64,000 nucleotides of DNA from Mycolicibacterium arabiense (GTDB lineage: Bacteria; Actinomycetota; Actinomycetes; Mycobacteriales; Mycobacteriaceae). Shown here piece after piece: positions 35,412 to 43,361 of the stretch (position 1 is its first letter; each line of letters starts with the position of its first letter). The notes under the pieces were generated by a model. That model did not search any database and was not told the DNA's origin. It worked only from the letters and a program-made list of their open reading frames with translations. Made by a program: the position numbers and the translations under genes. The DNA lies in assembly GCF_010731815.2 (NCBI RefSeq), contig NZ_AP022593.1, forward strand, positions 1,674,001-1,738,000. The letters are read 5' to 3'.

Positions 35412-36248
35412 TCACCGGTCCTCTCCTGCGCCGAAGAAGAACTCCTCGGCGTTGTCGTACAGATATCCGTCCAGCACGTCGGGCGGTAGGTCGAGAGCCA
35501 ATGCCTCAGGCACGACGCGACTTTGACGCAGCACGGGCCAGTCGGACGCGAAGATCACCTTGCCCCTGCCGCGGGTGCGCATGAAGTGCAGCAAGGAGTC
35601 GGGCAACCGCTTCGGCGACCATGCCGACGTCATCAGACGCAGGTTGGGGTACTTGATCAGCATCCGGATCGCGACGTCCCACCACGGGTCCGCCCCATGG
35701 ATCATGCACAGCCGCAGTTCCGGGAACCGCACGCACACCCGGTCCAGGTGGATCGGGTTCTGCACCTCACCGGGGATGGGCGGCCCCGGTAGGCCGGTGT
35801 TGACGCACAACGGCAGTCCGATCTCGGCGCACTTGGCGTAGAGCGGGTAGTACACCGCGTCGCTCGGGGGGTACATGCCGTCGCCCCAGAAGCTAGGGCC
35901 CACAGCGGCATACGCGACCGGCAGGTCCGCCGCGATGGCCGCGAGGTCGCGCAGCGCGGGAACGGGACGCAGCAGATCGATTCCACCCACGGCGAGGGCG
36001 AACCGGTCCGGTCGCTGTTCGACGAACGACCTCGCCGTGGCCGAGGGCTTGACCACGTTGTCCATCAAAATCGCCTTGACGACGCCGTGGGCGTCCATCT
36101 CGTCGAGCAGCTCGGGCAGTTCGACCTGGTCGTAGAGCGACTGCGGGCCCTTGAAGTAGTCGTCGCGCACCTTCAGCATGAGGTCGGGTTGCGTGGCCGT
36201 CTCGCCGAAGTGGACGTTGACGAGGCAGTCGATGGCGCGGTGGGTCAT
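35412..36248 (-). CDS. Amidohydrolase family 2 protein (first of two)
   Basis: A 278-residue metal-dependent hydrolase/decarboxylase-type TIM barrel. ATG 36248 overlaps the upstream stop by four bases. Seen: HRAIDCLVNVHFGE (a degraded HxH, only one His), CMIHGADPWWDVAIRM (metal His), and VIFASDWPVLR with the conserved Asp. Family 2 includes decarboxylases of aromatic acids and hydrolases of cyclic diketones or lactones. In an acyl-CoA operon, a ring-opening or decarboxylation role is plausible, but not shown. The first metal motif is weak. Confidence 0.8.
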   Translation of the reverse strand: MTHRAIDCLVNVHFGETATQPDLMLKVRDDYFKGPQSLYDQVELPELLDEMDAHGVVKAILMDNVVKPSATARSFVEQRPDRFALAVGGIDLLRPVPALRDLAAIAADLPVAYAAVGPSFWGDGMYPPSDAVYYPLYAKCAEIGLPLCVNTGLPGPPIPGEVQNPIHLDRVCVRFPELRLCMIHGADPWWDVAIRMLIKYPNLRLMTSAWSPKRLPDSLLHFMRTRGRGKVIFASDWPVLRQSRVVPEALALDLPPDVLDGYLYDNAEEFFFGAGEDR

Positions 36249-37465
36249 CGAGAGCCCACCGGGGCTCGTCCGAGGAGATCTAGTGCGTTGTCGCGCATGA
36301 CCTTTCGCGTGTCCTCGGCGCTGAACTCCGGGAACTGCGGAATGTCGGCCGTGAAGGTCATTGGGTCGGCGAGCCCCTCGCCGTGCGGCCAGTCGGAGCC
36401 GAACAGGATCTTGTCGACGCCGATGGTGGCGGCGAGCAGCTTCACGTCGTCCTCGTAGTACGGGGCGATCCAGACGTTGTTGCGCAACTGCTCGACCGGG
36501 TCCTCGGTGAAGTGGTACGGCGCGGTGTTGGCCGCCTTCTTCAGGCGCTTGATCAGCCGGTAGACGAAGTAGGAGCCGTTCTCGATGCTCGCGACCTTCA
36601 GCGTGGGGTGCCGGGTGAAGACCTGGTGCACGATCATCGAGGCCATCGAGTCGTGGATGGCACGGTCGTCTAGCAGCACCTGGTCGAGTGGGTCCTTCAT
36701 GCCGAAGCCCTCGAACGTCGCCTTGCCGCCCCACAGTGCCGCGATCGCCAAATAGCCGCTGTCGGACAGGTGAAACACCACTGGGACACCGGCTTCGGCC
36801 AACCGCGCCCAGACCGGGTCGTGAAGTGGGTGGCCCAGCGAGCGCGGTTTGACGACACCGGGTACCGGCGCCGGGCGCACGCAGACGATCTTGGCGCCGC
36901 GCGCCAGCACGAACTCGACTTCGTCGACCGCCTTGTCCGGGTCGGCCAGTGAGATGATCGGCGCCGAGAGGAATCGGTGGTCGGGCCGGTCGAAACCCCA
37001 GTCCTCGTCCAGCCACAGGTTGAAGGCGTGGACCGAGGCCATGGTCGCCTCGACGTCGTGCTTGAGTGCTTCCTCCACACCACAGGCGAACGTGGGCAGC
37101 ATGAACACCGTCTCGAGGTTCTGCTCGTCGAGGATCTGCACCCGGGCGTCGCGGTTCTGGTACTCGGGATGATCGGCGAGCCGGTCGACCTTCATCAGAG
37201 ACGCCGGGTCGACGCCCTCGGGAATCTCGCCGCGAAACAGCAGATCCAGGCAGCCCGGCTCGATGATCGGGTCGAACGTGGGGTTCGGGACGAAGTGGTT
37301 CACCACCCCGCCCATGACCGCGTAGGTTCGCTTGCCCTCGGTGAGCATCTGAACGCCGCGGCGCTTGAACTCCTTGGGCAGGTGCCGGGTGAAGGAGTCG
37401 ATCGGCTCGTAGTAGTGGTTGTCGACGTCGATCGCCCGGTAGTTCAGGGGCGCGGGCTCGCTCAC
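36245..37465 (-). CDS. Amidohydrolase family 2 protein (second of two)
   Basis: A 406-residue amidohydrolase. GTG 37465 overlaps the enoyl-CoA hydratase stop by four bases (GTGA). The N-terminal metal motif is AIDVDNHYYEP (Asp/His), the barrel continues with VVFHLSDSG (metal His), and the C-terminal metal Asp is in KILFGSDWPHGEGL. It is the larger partner of the adjacent 278-residue homologue; the two may form a hetero-oligomer or act in sequence. Substrate inferred only as an intermediate of the same pathway as the dehydrogenase pair. Confidence 0.84.
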   Translation of the reverse strand: MSEPAPLNYRAIDVDNHYYEPIDSFTRHLPKEFKRRGVQMLTEGKRTYAVMGGVVNHFVPNPTFDPIIEPGCLDLLFRGEIPEGVDPASLMKVDRLADHPEYQNRDARVQILDEQNLETVFMLPTFACGVEEALKHDVEATMASVHAFNLWLDEDWGFDRPDHRFLSAPIISLADPDKAVDEVEFVLARGAKIVCVRPAPVPGVVKPRSLGHPLHDPVWARLAEAGVPVVFHLSDSGYLAIAALWGGKATFEGFGMKDPLDQVLLDDRAIHDSMASMIVHQVFTRHPTLKVASIENGSYFVYRLIKRLKKAANTAPYHFTEDPVEQLRNNVWIAPYYEDDVKLLAATIGVDKILFGSDWPHGEGLADPMTFTADIPQFPEFSAEDTRKVMRDNALDLLGRAPVGSR

Positions 37466-38286
37466 GTCGGGTCCTCCTCGTGCGGCGGGTAACTGGGCTG
37501 TCGCTTCTCGAAGAAGGCGGTGATGCCCTCGATGAAGTCGGGCCGTCGCATCGACTCGTACATCAGGGTCTCGGCGCGGTCGCTGGTGGTCTCCAGGTCG
37601 CGCAATGCGTCGTCGTACAGCTGGCGCTTGATCACCGCCAGCGCGCTGGGGGCGCAGTGGACGGCGATGTCCTCGGCGTAGGCCAGTGCGGTGGGCATCA
37701 GGTCCTCCGGTGCGACCACCTGCTTGACGAGGCCCAGTTCGGCAGCCTCCTCGGCCAGGAACGTGCGCCCGCTCAGCAGCAGGTCCATGGCGACGCTCCA
37801 GCCCACCACCCGCGGCAGAATCCAGGAGATGCCGTACTCGCCGATCAGGCCGCGACGCGCGAAGGCCGTCGTAAACTTCGCGCCGGCGGCGGCGAAGCGG
37901 ATGTCGCACATCAGGGACAGGGTGAGCCCGATGCCCGCGCAGGCCCCGTTTATCGCCGCGATCACGGGCTTGCGCAGCTTGGTGACGAAGTGGGGGTGGC
38001 GCTCGCCGACGAGCGCCGTGACGTCGGCGCTCTCCCCGGAATCGCTTGCACCGCTGATCGTGTCGAGGTCGCCCATGTCGGCGCCTGCACAGAAGGCACG
38101 TCCGTTGCCGGTCACCAGGATGACGCGTACCGCCGGGTCGGCCTCAGCGGCGTCCATGCAGCGGTAGAAGGCCGCAGCCAATCCTCCGCCCCAGGCGTTC
38201 AGCCGTTCCGGCCGGTTGAGCGTCACCACGGCGACGCCGCTGCTCCGAACCTCGTAGAGCACGGGACCAATGTCGGTGGCGGTCAA
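37462..38286 (-). CDS. Enoyl-CoA hydratase/isomerase, first gene of five-gene operon
   Basis: A 274-residue crotonase. TTG 38286 is accepted as start because GAGG lies seven bases before it and no ATG/GTG fits upstream. Oxyanion motifs: GNGRAFCAGADMGDL and INGACAGIGLTLSLMCD; the catalytic Glu region shows GLIGEYGISWILPRVVG with Glu in the second position used by hydratases. Residues 250-274 form the CoA-binding tail. It hydrates trans-2-enoyl-CoA. All four downstream genes follow with overlaps or short gaps, so one mRNA is likely. Confidence 0.88.
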   Translation of the reverse strand: MTATDIGPVLYEVRSSGVAVVTLNRPERLNAWGGGLAAAFYRCMDAAEADPAVRVILVTGNGRAFCAGADMGDLDTISGASDSGESADVTALVGERHPHFVTKLRKPVIAAINGACAGIGLTLSLMCDIRFAAAGAKFTTAFARRGLIGEYGISWILPRVVGWSVAMDLLLSGRTFLAEEAAELGLVKQVVAPEDLMPTALAYAEDIAVHCAPSALAVIKRQLYDDALRDLETTSDRAETLMYESMRRPDFIEGITAFFEKRQPSYPPHEEDPT

Positions 38287-38338
38287 TGCGACCTCATCGT
38301 CGTCGACTCCTGATGGGGCAGGCCTCTGTGTATGGACT

Positions 38339-38357
38339 TACCGTACACCTATCGGTA
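38339..38357. promoter_or_regulatory. Inverted repeat upstream of five-gene operon
   Basis: TACCG (38339-38343) and CGGTA (38353-38357) around a 9-base spacer, 52 bases upstream of TTG 38286. A related TACCGGTA palindrome occurs at 39460-39467 before the TetR gene at 39514, so this TetR may bind both. Inference. Confidence 0.4.
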
Positions 38358-38472
38358 GTGCCTACGGGAGCGCTTCGCACACCCTTCAGAACTCGCGAGA
38401 TCTACCCCAGCGTCGTGACGGGGCGGCGTTCCACGACGCTGGTGTAGACGTCGCGAGGGCGCACCCCGTCGG

Positions 38473-39237
38473 TCAGGCGCCGGTCCAGTTCGGCTTCCGC
38501 TTCTCGGCGAACGCGGTCGCGCCCTCCATCGCGTCCTTCGACGAGAAGACCGGCATGACGAGTTCGTTCTGCTTCTTCCACATCTCGGCCTCGCTCCATC
38601 CGGCGGACTTCGCGATGATCTCCTTGGTGACCGCCACGGCGAGAGGACCGTTGGCCGTGATGCGTTCGGCGAGTGCGAGCGCACCGTCGAGCGCACCGCC
38701 GGTTCCGGTGAGGACGTTCACGAAACCCCACTGCGATGCTTCCTCGGCGGTGAAACTGTCTCCGGTCAACGCGAGTTCGAGCGCCTTCTGGTACGGGATG
38801 CGGTGGGGCAGGCGGAGCAGGCCGCCACCAGCTGCCACCAGGCCGCGCTTGACCTCCGGAATGCCGAACTTCGCGTCCTTGGCGGCCACGACGAGGTCGG
38901 TGGCGAGCACGATCTCGGTGCCACCCGCCAGTGCGTAGCCCTCGACGGCCGCGATCAGCGGCTTGCGCGGCGGGCGCTCGGTGAAGCCGATTCCGCGGCC
39001 GGGAATGGCCGGGACCTCGCCTGCCATGAACGCCTTGAGGTCCATGCCGGCGCAGAAGTTGCCGCCCGCGCCCGTGACGATCGCGACCGACAACTCCGGG
39101 GTGTCGTCGAGTTCGTCCATGGCGTCGGCGAGCCCCTGGGCAACGGCGAGGTTGAACGCGTTGCGGGCCTGCGGGCGGTTGATGGTGACGATCAGGGTGC
39201 GTCCCCGTCGCTCGCGAATGACTACTTCATCGGACAC
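38473..39237 (-). CDS. Enoyl-CoA hydratase/isomerase
   Basis: A 254-residue crotonase starting at GTG 39237. Oxyanion loops: GAGGNFCAGMDLKAFM and EGYALAGGTEIVLATDLV; the following helix has KFGIPEVKRGLVAAGGGLLRLP with the usual Glu. The first half is close to EchA-type enzymes of mycobacteria. It stands apart from the downstream operon by 186 bases. The promoter between it and the TetR gene has an inverted repeat at 39293-39313. Reaction: hydration of enoyl-CoA in beta-oxidation. Confidence 0.88.
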   Translation of the reverse strand: MSDEVVIRERRGRTLIVTINRPQARNAFNLAVAQGLADAMDELDDTPELSVAIVTGAGGNFCAGMDLKAFMAGEVPAIPGRGIGFTERPPRKPLIAAVEGYALAGGTEIVLATDLVVAAKDAKFGIPEVKRGLVAAGGGLLRLPHRIPYQKALELALTGDSFTAEEASQWGFVNVLTGTGGALDGALALAERITANGPLAVAVTKEIIAKSAGWSEAEMWKKQNELVMPVFSSKDAMEGATAFAEKRKPNWTGA

Positions 39238-39292
39238 GTGGGGCCCCTTTGCCGTCGAGTTCGAATGCCACTTCGGGTCGTACGGGTGAAAC

Positions 39293-39313
39293 CTACTATA
39301 GGGCTTTCAGTAG
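39293..39313. promoter_or_regulatory. Inverted repeat upstream of enoyl-CoA hydratase
   Basis: CTACT (39293-39297) and AGTAG (39309-39313) with an 11-base AT-containing spacer (TATAGGG within it could be a -10). It lies 56 bases from the start at 39237. The 276-bp region up to the TetR gene at 39514 holds no other gene. Confidence 0.35.
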
Positions 39314-39513
39314 TGGTGGAGCGGCCAACGGTCGGATCGAATCCAATTGCAGCGCAGCTGATTCGAGCGTCTTGGCAACGGCCCCCGCCGGGCAGGCATC
39401 GGGACGGGCCTACGCGCGCAAGCGAGGCCCACAGCGTGAAGAAACCCACACGGTATGCCTACCGGTAAGCTTCACGGTGTCGTCCGCCCACTGAACTGAT
39501 GGAGGTGCCCCCG

Positions 39514-40278
39514 GTGGCCAAGCAACCGACCGCAGAGAAGCGGCAGCGCCGTGAGCGCGGTTCCATCAACCCCGACGACATCATCAACGGTGCGTTCGAA
39601 CTCGCCGAGGACATCGGCATCGACAACCTCAGTATGCCCCTGCTGGGCAAGCACCTCGGCGTCGGAGTAACCAGCATCTACTGGTACTTCCGCAAGAAGG
39701 ACGACCTGCTCAACGCGATGACCGACCGCGCACTGCGCCAGTACGTGTTCGCCACGCCCTACGTCGAGGCCGCCGACTGGCGGGAGACCCTGCGCAACCA
39801 CGCTCGTGTGATGCGAAAGGCGTTCCTGGGCAACCCGATTCTGTGCGACCTCATCCTCATCCGCTCGGCACTGTCACCACGGGCCGCCAAGCTCGGCGTC
39901 GCCGCCGTGGAGAAGGCCATCGAGAGCCTCGCCGAGGCGGGCCTGTCACCCGAGGATGCGTTCGACACGTACTCGGCGGTCTCCCTGCACGTCCGCGGCT
40001 CGGTCGTCCTGCAGCGGCTCTACGACAAGAACCAGTCGACCGACTGCGGACCCGGCTACTTCGAGGAGGCGATGGTCATCGATCCGGAGACCGCGCCCCT
40101 GCTCGCCAAGGTCAGCGCCGAAGGCCACCGCATCGGGGCGTCGGACGAGAAGAACTTCGAATACGGGCTGGACTGCATCCTCGACCATGCCGCGCGGCTG
40201 ATCGAGGAGTCGGCCGCCAAGCCGGCCCAGCGCCGCAAGACCGCGACGCCGCGCCGCAAGGCTGCTGCCGACCGCTAG
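39514..40278 (+). CDS. TetR-family regulator
   Basis: A 254-residue TetR protein. GTG 39514 is preferred over ATG 39499 because GGAGG (39501-39505) sits at ribosome-site distance. HTH: INGAFELAEDIGIDNLSMPLL, then GVGVTSIYWYFRKKDDL. The C-terminal helices are followed by a basic Pro/Ala/Lys tail (RRKTATPRRKAAADR), as in histone-like tails. It is divergent from the enoyl-CoA hydratase and convergent with the thiolase, overlapping it by four bases. Probably it controls the hydratase and the five-gene operon, whose promoters share a TACCG-type dyad with its own. Confidence 0.84.
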   Translation: MAKQPTAEKRQRRERGSINPDDIINGAFELAEDIGIDNLSMPLLGKHLGVGVTSIYWYFRKKDDLLNAMTDRALRQYVFATPYVEAADWRETLRNHARVMRKAFLGNPILCDLILIRSALSPRAAKLGVAAVEKAIESLAEAGLSPEDAFDTYSAVSLHVRGSVVLQRLYDKNQSTDCGPGYFEEAMVIDPETAPLLAKVSAEGHRIGASDEKNFEYGLDCILDHAARLIEESAAKPAQRRKTATPRRKAAADR

Positions 40279-41450
40279 ACCTCGATGACGACGGCGCCGC
40301 CCTGGCCGCCACCCGCGCACATGGCTGCGACGCCGATGCCGCCGCCGCGGCGGCGTAGCTCGTAGACCAGAGTGGTCATCATCCGCGCGCCCGAGGCGGC
40401 GATCGGGTGGCCGAGGCTGCACCCGCTGCCGGAGAAGTTCACCTTCTCCTCGTCGAGCCCGTACTCCTTGCATGCCGCGATCGGCACCGAGGCAAACGCT
40501 TCGTTGATCTCCCACAGGGTGACGTCGGAGGCCGACAGACCGGCGCGCTCGAGCACCTTGCCGATGACCCGCACGCCGCCCAGACCGGTGTCGCGCGGCG
40601 CCACGCCGATCGAGGCCCACGCCTTCACGGTGGCCATGACGTCGAGGTTCTCGGCCTCGGCGTAGCCGCGTTCGGTCAGAGCGACCGCGGCGCACGCGTC
40701 GTTGGTGCCGCTGGCGTTGCCCGCGGTGATGGAGAAGCCCTCGATCTCGGGGTGCAGGACCTTGAGGCCTGCCAGCTTCTCGACGGTGGTGTCACGGCGC
40801 GGGTGCTCGTCGACGGCGAACTCGGTGATCGAGCCGTCGAACTGGGTGATCTTCAGCGGCAGGATCTCGTCGTCGAACTTGCCCGCATCCTGGGCGGCGA
40901 CCGCGCGCTGGTGGCTGCGTGCGGCCCACGCGTCCATCTCCTCGCGGCTGATGCCCGCTGCCTGGGCGGTGTTCCATCCGACGGTGATCGACATGTCCTT
41001 GGCAGGCGCGTCGGGCGTCTCGACGTGCGTGGGCGGCATCCACCGCTCCTCGAACTTCAGCTCCGGGCCGGGGATGCGCCAGTTGGTCAGCGGCGTCATC
41101 GACAGAGACTGCACCCCGCCTGCGATGAGCGCGCGCTCCATGCCGGAGCCGATCTGCGCCGAGGCGTTGCCGATCGCGGTGAGGCTGCCCGCGCAGTGCC
41201 GGTTCACCGACTGGCCCGGCACGTGCTCGAGGCCCGTCGCCGTGGCCGCATAACGGGCGAGATCGCCGCCGCCGTAATGGGATTCGGCGAAGATCAGGTC
41301 GTCGACGTCCGCGGGGTCGATGCCCGAGCGGCGCACGATCTCTGGCAGCACGGCGGTGATCAGGGTCTCCGGCGGCGTGTTGACCAGCGTGCCCTTGAAG
41401 GACCGCCCGATAGCGGTTCGGACTGCTCCGACGATGACGGGTGTGGACAT
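40275..41450 (-). CDS. Acetyl-CoA acetyltransferase (thiolase)
   Basis: A 391-residue thiolase starting at ATG 41450. The acyl-accepting Cys86 is in SVNRHCAGSL; the second active-site regions are INEAFASVP, GCSLGHPIAASGAR (His) and AAMCAGGGQGGA (Cys). All three catalytic residues are present, so thiolytic or condensing activity is expected, most likely degradation of 3-ketoacyl-CoA. Divergent from the SDR at 41599 across 148 bases. Confidence 0.9.
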   Translation of the reverse strand: MSTPVIVGAVRTAIGRSFKGTLVNTPPETLITAVLPEIVRRSGIDPADVDDLIFAESHYGGGDLARYAATATGLEHVPGQSVNRHCAGSLTAIGNASAQIGSGMERALIAGGVQSLSMTPLTNWRIPGPELKFEERWMPPTHVETPDAPAKDMSITVGWNTAQAAGISREEMDAWAARSHQRAVAAQDAGKFDDEILPLKITQFDGSITEFAVDEHPRRDTTVEKLAGLKVLHPEIEGFSITAGNASGTNDACAAVALTERGYAEAENLDVMATVKAWASIGVAPRDTGLGGVRVIGKVLERAGLSASDVTLWEINEAFASVPIAACKEYGLDEEKVNFSGSGCSLGHPIAASGARMMTTLVYELRRRGGGIGVAAMCAGGGQGGAVVIEV

Positions 41451-41598
41451 GTCTTCGAACCTCGGGATTCTCGGGCTACCTGGGCAGTGCCGGCGGCAGC
41501 GTGGACCTGCGTTACAAATCTAGCAGAAACTGTAGTGTTGCCAACAGCAGGTCGGAGGAACGCTCCGCGCCGGGAGCAGACGACGGAAGGATCGACGC

Positions 41599-42420
41599 GT
41601 GAGCGGACGCCTCGAGGGCAAGGTCGCATTCGTCACCGGCGCGGCGCGAGGGCAGGGCCGCGCGCATGCGGTCCGGATGGCGCAGGAGGGTGCCGACGTG
41701 ATCGCCGTCGACGTCGCAGGCCAACTTCCGCCGTGCGTGCGCTACGACCCCGCGACACCCGAGGACCTCGACGAGACCGTTCGGCTGGTCGAGAAGACCG
41801 GGCGCCGAATCCTGGCGTCGGCCGTCGACACCCGCGACCACGGCCGGATGAACGACGTCGTCGCCGAGGGGGTGGCGGAGTTGGGACGCCTCGACGTCAT
41901 CGTCGCCAACGCGGGCATCGCCGTCCCCCAGACCTGGGACGAGATCACCCCGGACTCCTTCCGCGACGTCATGGACGTCAACGTGACCGGCACGTGGAAC
42001 ACGGTGATGGCGGGCGCCCGACACGTGATCGACGGCGGGCGCGGCGGGTCGATCGTGCTGATCAGCTCGGCGGCCGGACTGAAGATGCAGCCCTTCATGA
42101 TTCACTACACCGCGAGCAAGCACGCTGTCACGGGCATGGCGCGCGGCTTCGCCGCCGAACTCGGTCGCCACGGCATTCGGGTGAACAGCGTGCACCCCGG
42201 CCCGGTCGCCAGCGACATGGGGTCGGGCGACATGGTGGCCGAGATCGGCAGGACCATGGAGTCCCACCCGCAGCTGTCGAACATGCTCGTCGGCTTCCTG
42301 CCCGAGGGCATCTGCGAACCGCACGACATCGCCGATGCGGTGCTGTGGCTGGCCAGTGACGAGTCGCGCTTCGTCACCGCCGCGGCGATCGCGGTCGACG
42401 GCGGCACCACCCAGTACTGA
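41599..42420 (+). CDS. SDR, mycofactocin-coupled type
   Basis: A 273-residue SDR starting at GTG 41599. Cofactor motif FVTGAARGQGRAHAVRMAQE, then VIAVDVAG followed by an insertion of some 30 residues before VDTRDHGRM; catalytic SSAAGLKMQPFMIHYTASKHAV. Both GAARGQGR and the insertion are typical of SDRs that hold a non-exchangeable NAD and pass electrons to mycofactocin. Mycofactocin genes themselves are not in the window. Substrate: an alcohol, perhaps a terpenoid or steroid. Divergent from the thiolase. Confidence 0.82.
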   Translation: MSGRLEGKVAFVTGAARGQGRAHAVRMAQEGADVIAVDVAGQLPPCVRYDPATPEDLDETVRLVEKTGRRILASAVDTRDHGRMNDVVAEGVAELGRLDVIVANAGIAVPQTWDEITPDSFRDVMDVNVTGTWNTVMAGARHVIDGGRGGSIVLISSAAGLKMQPFMIHYTASKHAVTGMARGFAAELGRHGIRVNSVHPGPVASDMGSGDMVAEIGRTMESHPQLSNMLVGFLPEGICEPHDIADAVLWLASDESRFVTAAAIAVDGGTTQY

Positions 42421-42440
42421 CCGTCACGCGACAGGCGCCC

Positions 42441-42509
42441 GCCGAGCATGGGGCTTATGCACGCCCGCGGGCAGTTTCGCGTACACGAGGCCCACACTCG
42501 ACGGGCGCG
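42441..42509 (+). repeat. Intergenic direct repeat, copy 1
   Basis: About 69 bases, near-identical to copy 2 at 42582-42650 (about five differences). The shared core includes GGGCAGTTTCGCGTACACG and GGCCCACACTCGACGGGC. It follows the SDR stop by 21 bases. No protein is likely here. Confidence 0.75.
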
Positions 42510-42581
42510 AGGTTCACATAGCGCTCACGAACACCCCCACCCGCACTTCCCCACCATGACCGCTACCTCAACCCAAACGAC

Positions 42582-42650
42582 GCCGAGCGTGGGGCTCGTG
42601 CACGCGCGCGGGCAGTTTCGCGTACACGAGGCCCACACTCGACGGGCATG
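42582..42650 (+). repeat. Intergenic direct repeat, copy 2
   Basis: Second copy, 141 bases after the first, ending just before the GntR stop at 42654. In this copy GTGCACGCG and CGCGTACAC can pair as a nine-base stem with one mismatch, so a hairpin is possible in the transcripts of both converging genes. Confidence 0.75.
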
Positions 42651-42653
42651 GGC

Positions 42654-43361
42654 CTACGACCCCGCCGCCTCCGACGACGGGGCCGCGGCGATAACGCCGC
42701 GTTCGACGAGGTGCTCGGTCAGCGGCGCCACGCCGATGGTGAAGTGCTCGGCCATCGCGGTCCGGGCCCGCGTGGCGTCGCGGCGCTCGAAGGCGGCGAT
42801 CACCCGGCGATGGTCGGAGATCGACTGCTTGGGCCAGCCCTCCAGCGTCGGGAACACCGACTCCGGCGCATATCTCGTGATGGTCGACATCACGTGCGTC
42901 AGCTTCGGCGACCCGGCGGCCACGTTGATGGTGCGGTGGAACTCGTGGTTGAGCCGCACCATCCGCTCGAGATCGTCGGTCTCGTAGGCCCGTTCGAGTT
43001 CGTCCTGGACGGCCTTGAGTGACGCCAGCTGGTCGTCGGTGATGTTCACCGCGGCCCGCGCGGCCAGCTCTCCCCCGATGAACGCCTGCACCCCCGCCAC
43101 GTCGGCGATGTCGCGCGCGGTCACCTCGAGCACCATGAAGCCGCGGCGCGGATGCTGGACGAGCAGACCCTCGGCCCGCAGGTTCAGCAGCGCCTCCCGC
43201 ACCGGGGTGACGCTGATGCCGAGTTCGGCGGCCAGCTGATCGAGGCGCAGGTACACCCCGGCAGCGAACGTGCCGTTGAAGATTCGCCGGCGGACGTAGC
43301 GCGCGACGTCGTCGGAGAGTTGCGGCCGCGCCGCGAAGGCCGGCTCAGAGTCGGTATTCAT
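42654..43361 (-). CDS. GntR-family regulator (FadR/FCD type)
   Basis: A 235-residue GntR regulator starting at ATG 43361, which overlaps the end of the acyl-CoA dehydrogenase gene by 17 bases. Winged HTH: FNGTFAAGVYLRLDQLAAEL, then SVTPVREALLNLRAEGLL; C-terminal FCD domain with the metal-binding His set (HEFHRTINVA, SDHRRVIAAF, AMAEHF). FCD members sense carboxylic acids or acyl-CoAs. It is the last gene of the SDR-thiolase-dehydrogenase operon and presumably controls it from the promoter region at 46536-46632. Confidence 0.87.
   Translation of the reverse strand: MNTDSEPAFAARPQLSDDVARYVRRRIFNGTFAAGVYLRLDQLAAELGISVTPVREALLNLRAEGLLVQHPRRGFMVLEVTARDIADVAGVQAFIGGELAARAAVNITDDQLASLKAVQDELERAYETDDLERMVRLNHEFHRTINVAAGSPKLTHVMSTITRYAPESVFPTLEGWPKQSISDHRRVIAAFERRDATRARTAMAEHFTIGVAPLTEHLVERGVIAAAPSSEAAGS

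Noticed and set aside
41451..41598. KstR-like site in the thiolase/SDR promoter (CTAGCAG-AAACTGTAG region)
   Set aside because: The arms match only partly and the spacing is not that of TNNAACNNGTTNNA; not listed as an operator.
42448..42987. Small protein encoded over the direct repeats
   Set aside because: The frame repeats the same short peptide because the DNA repeats, and then runs through the GntR gene on the opposite strand.
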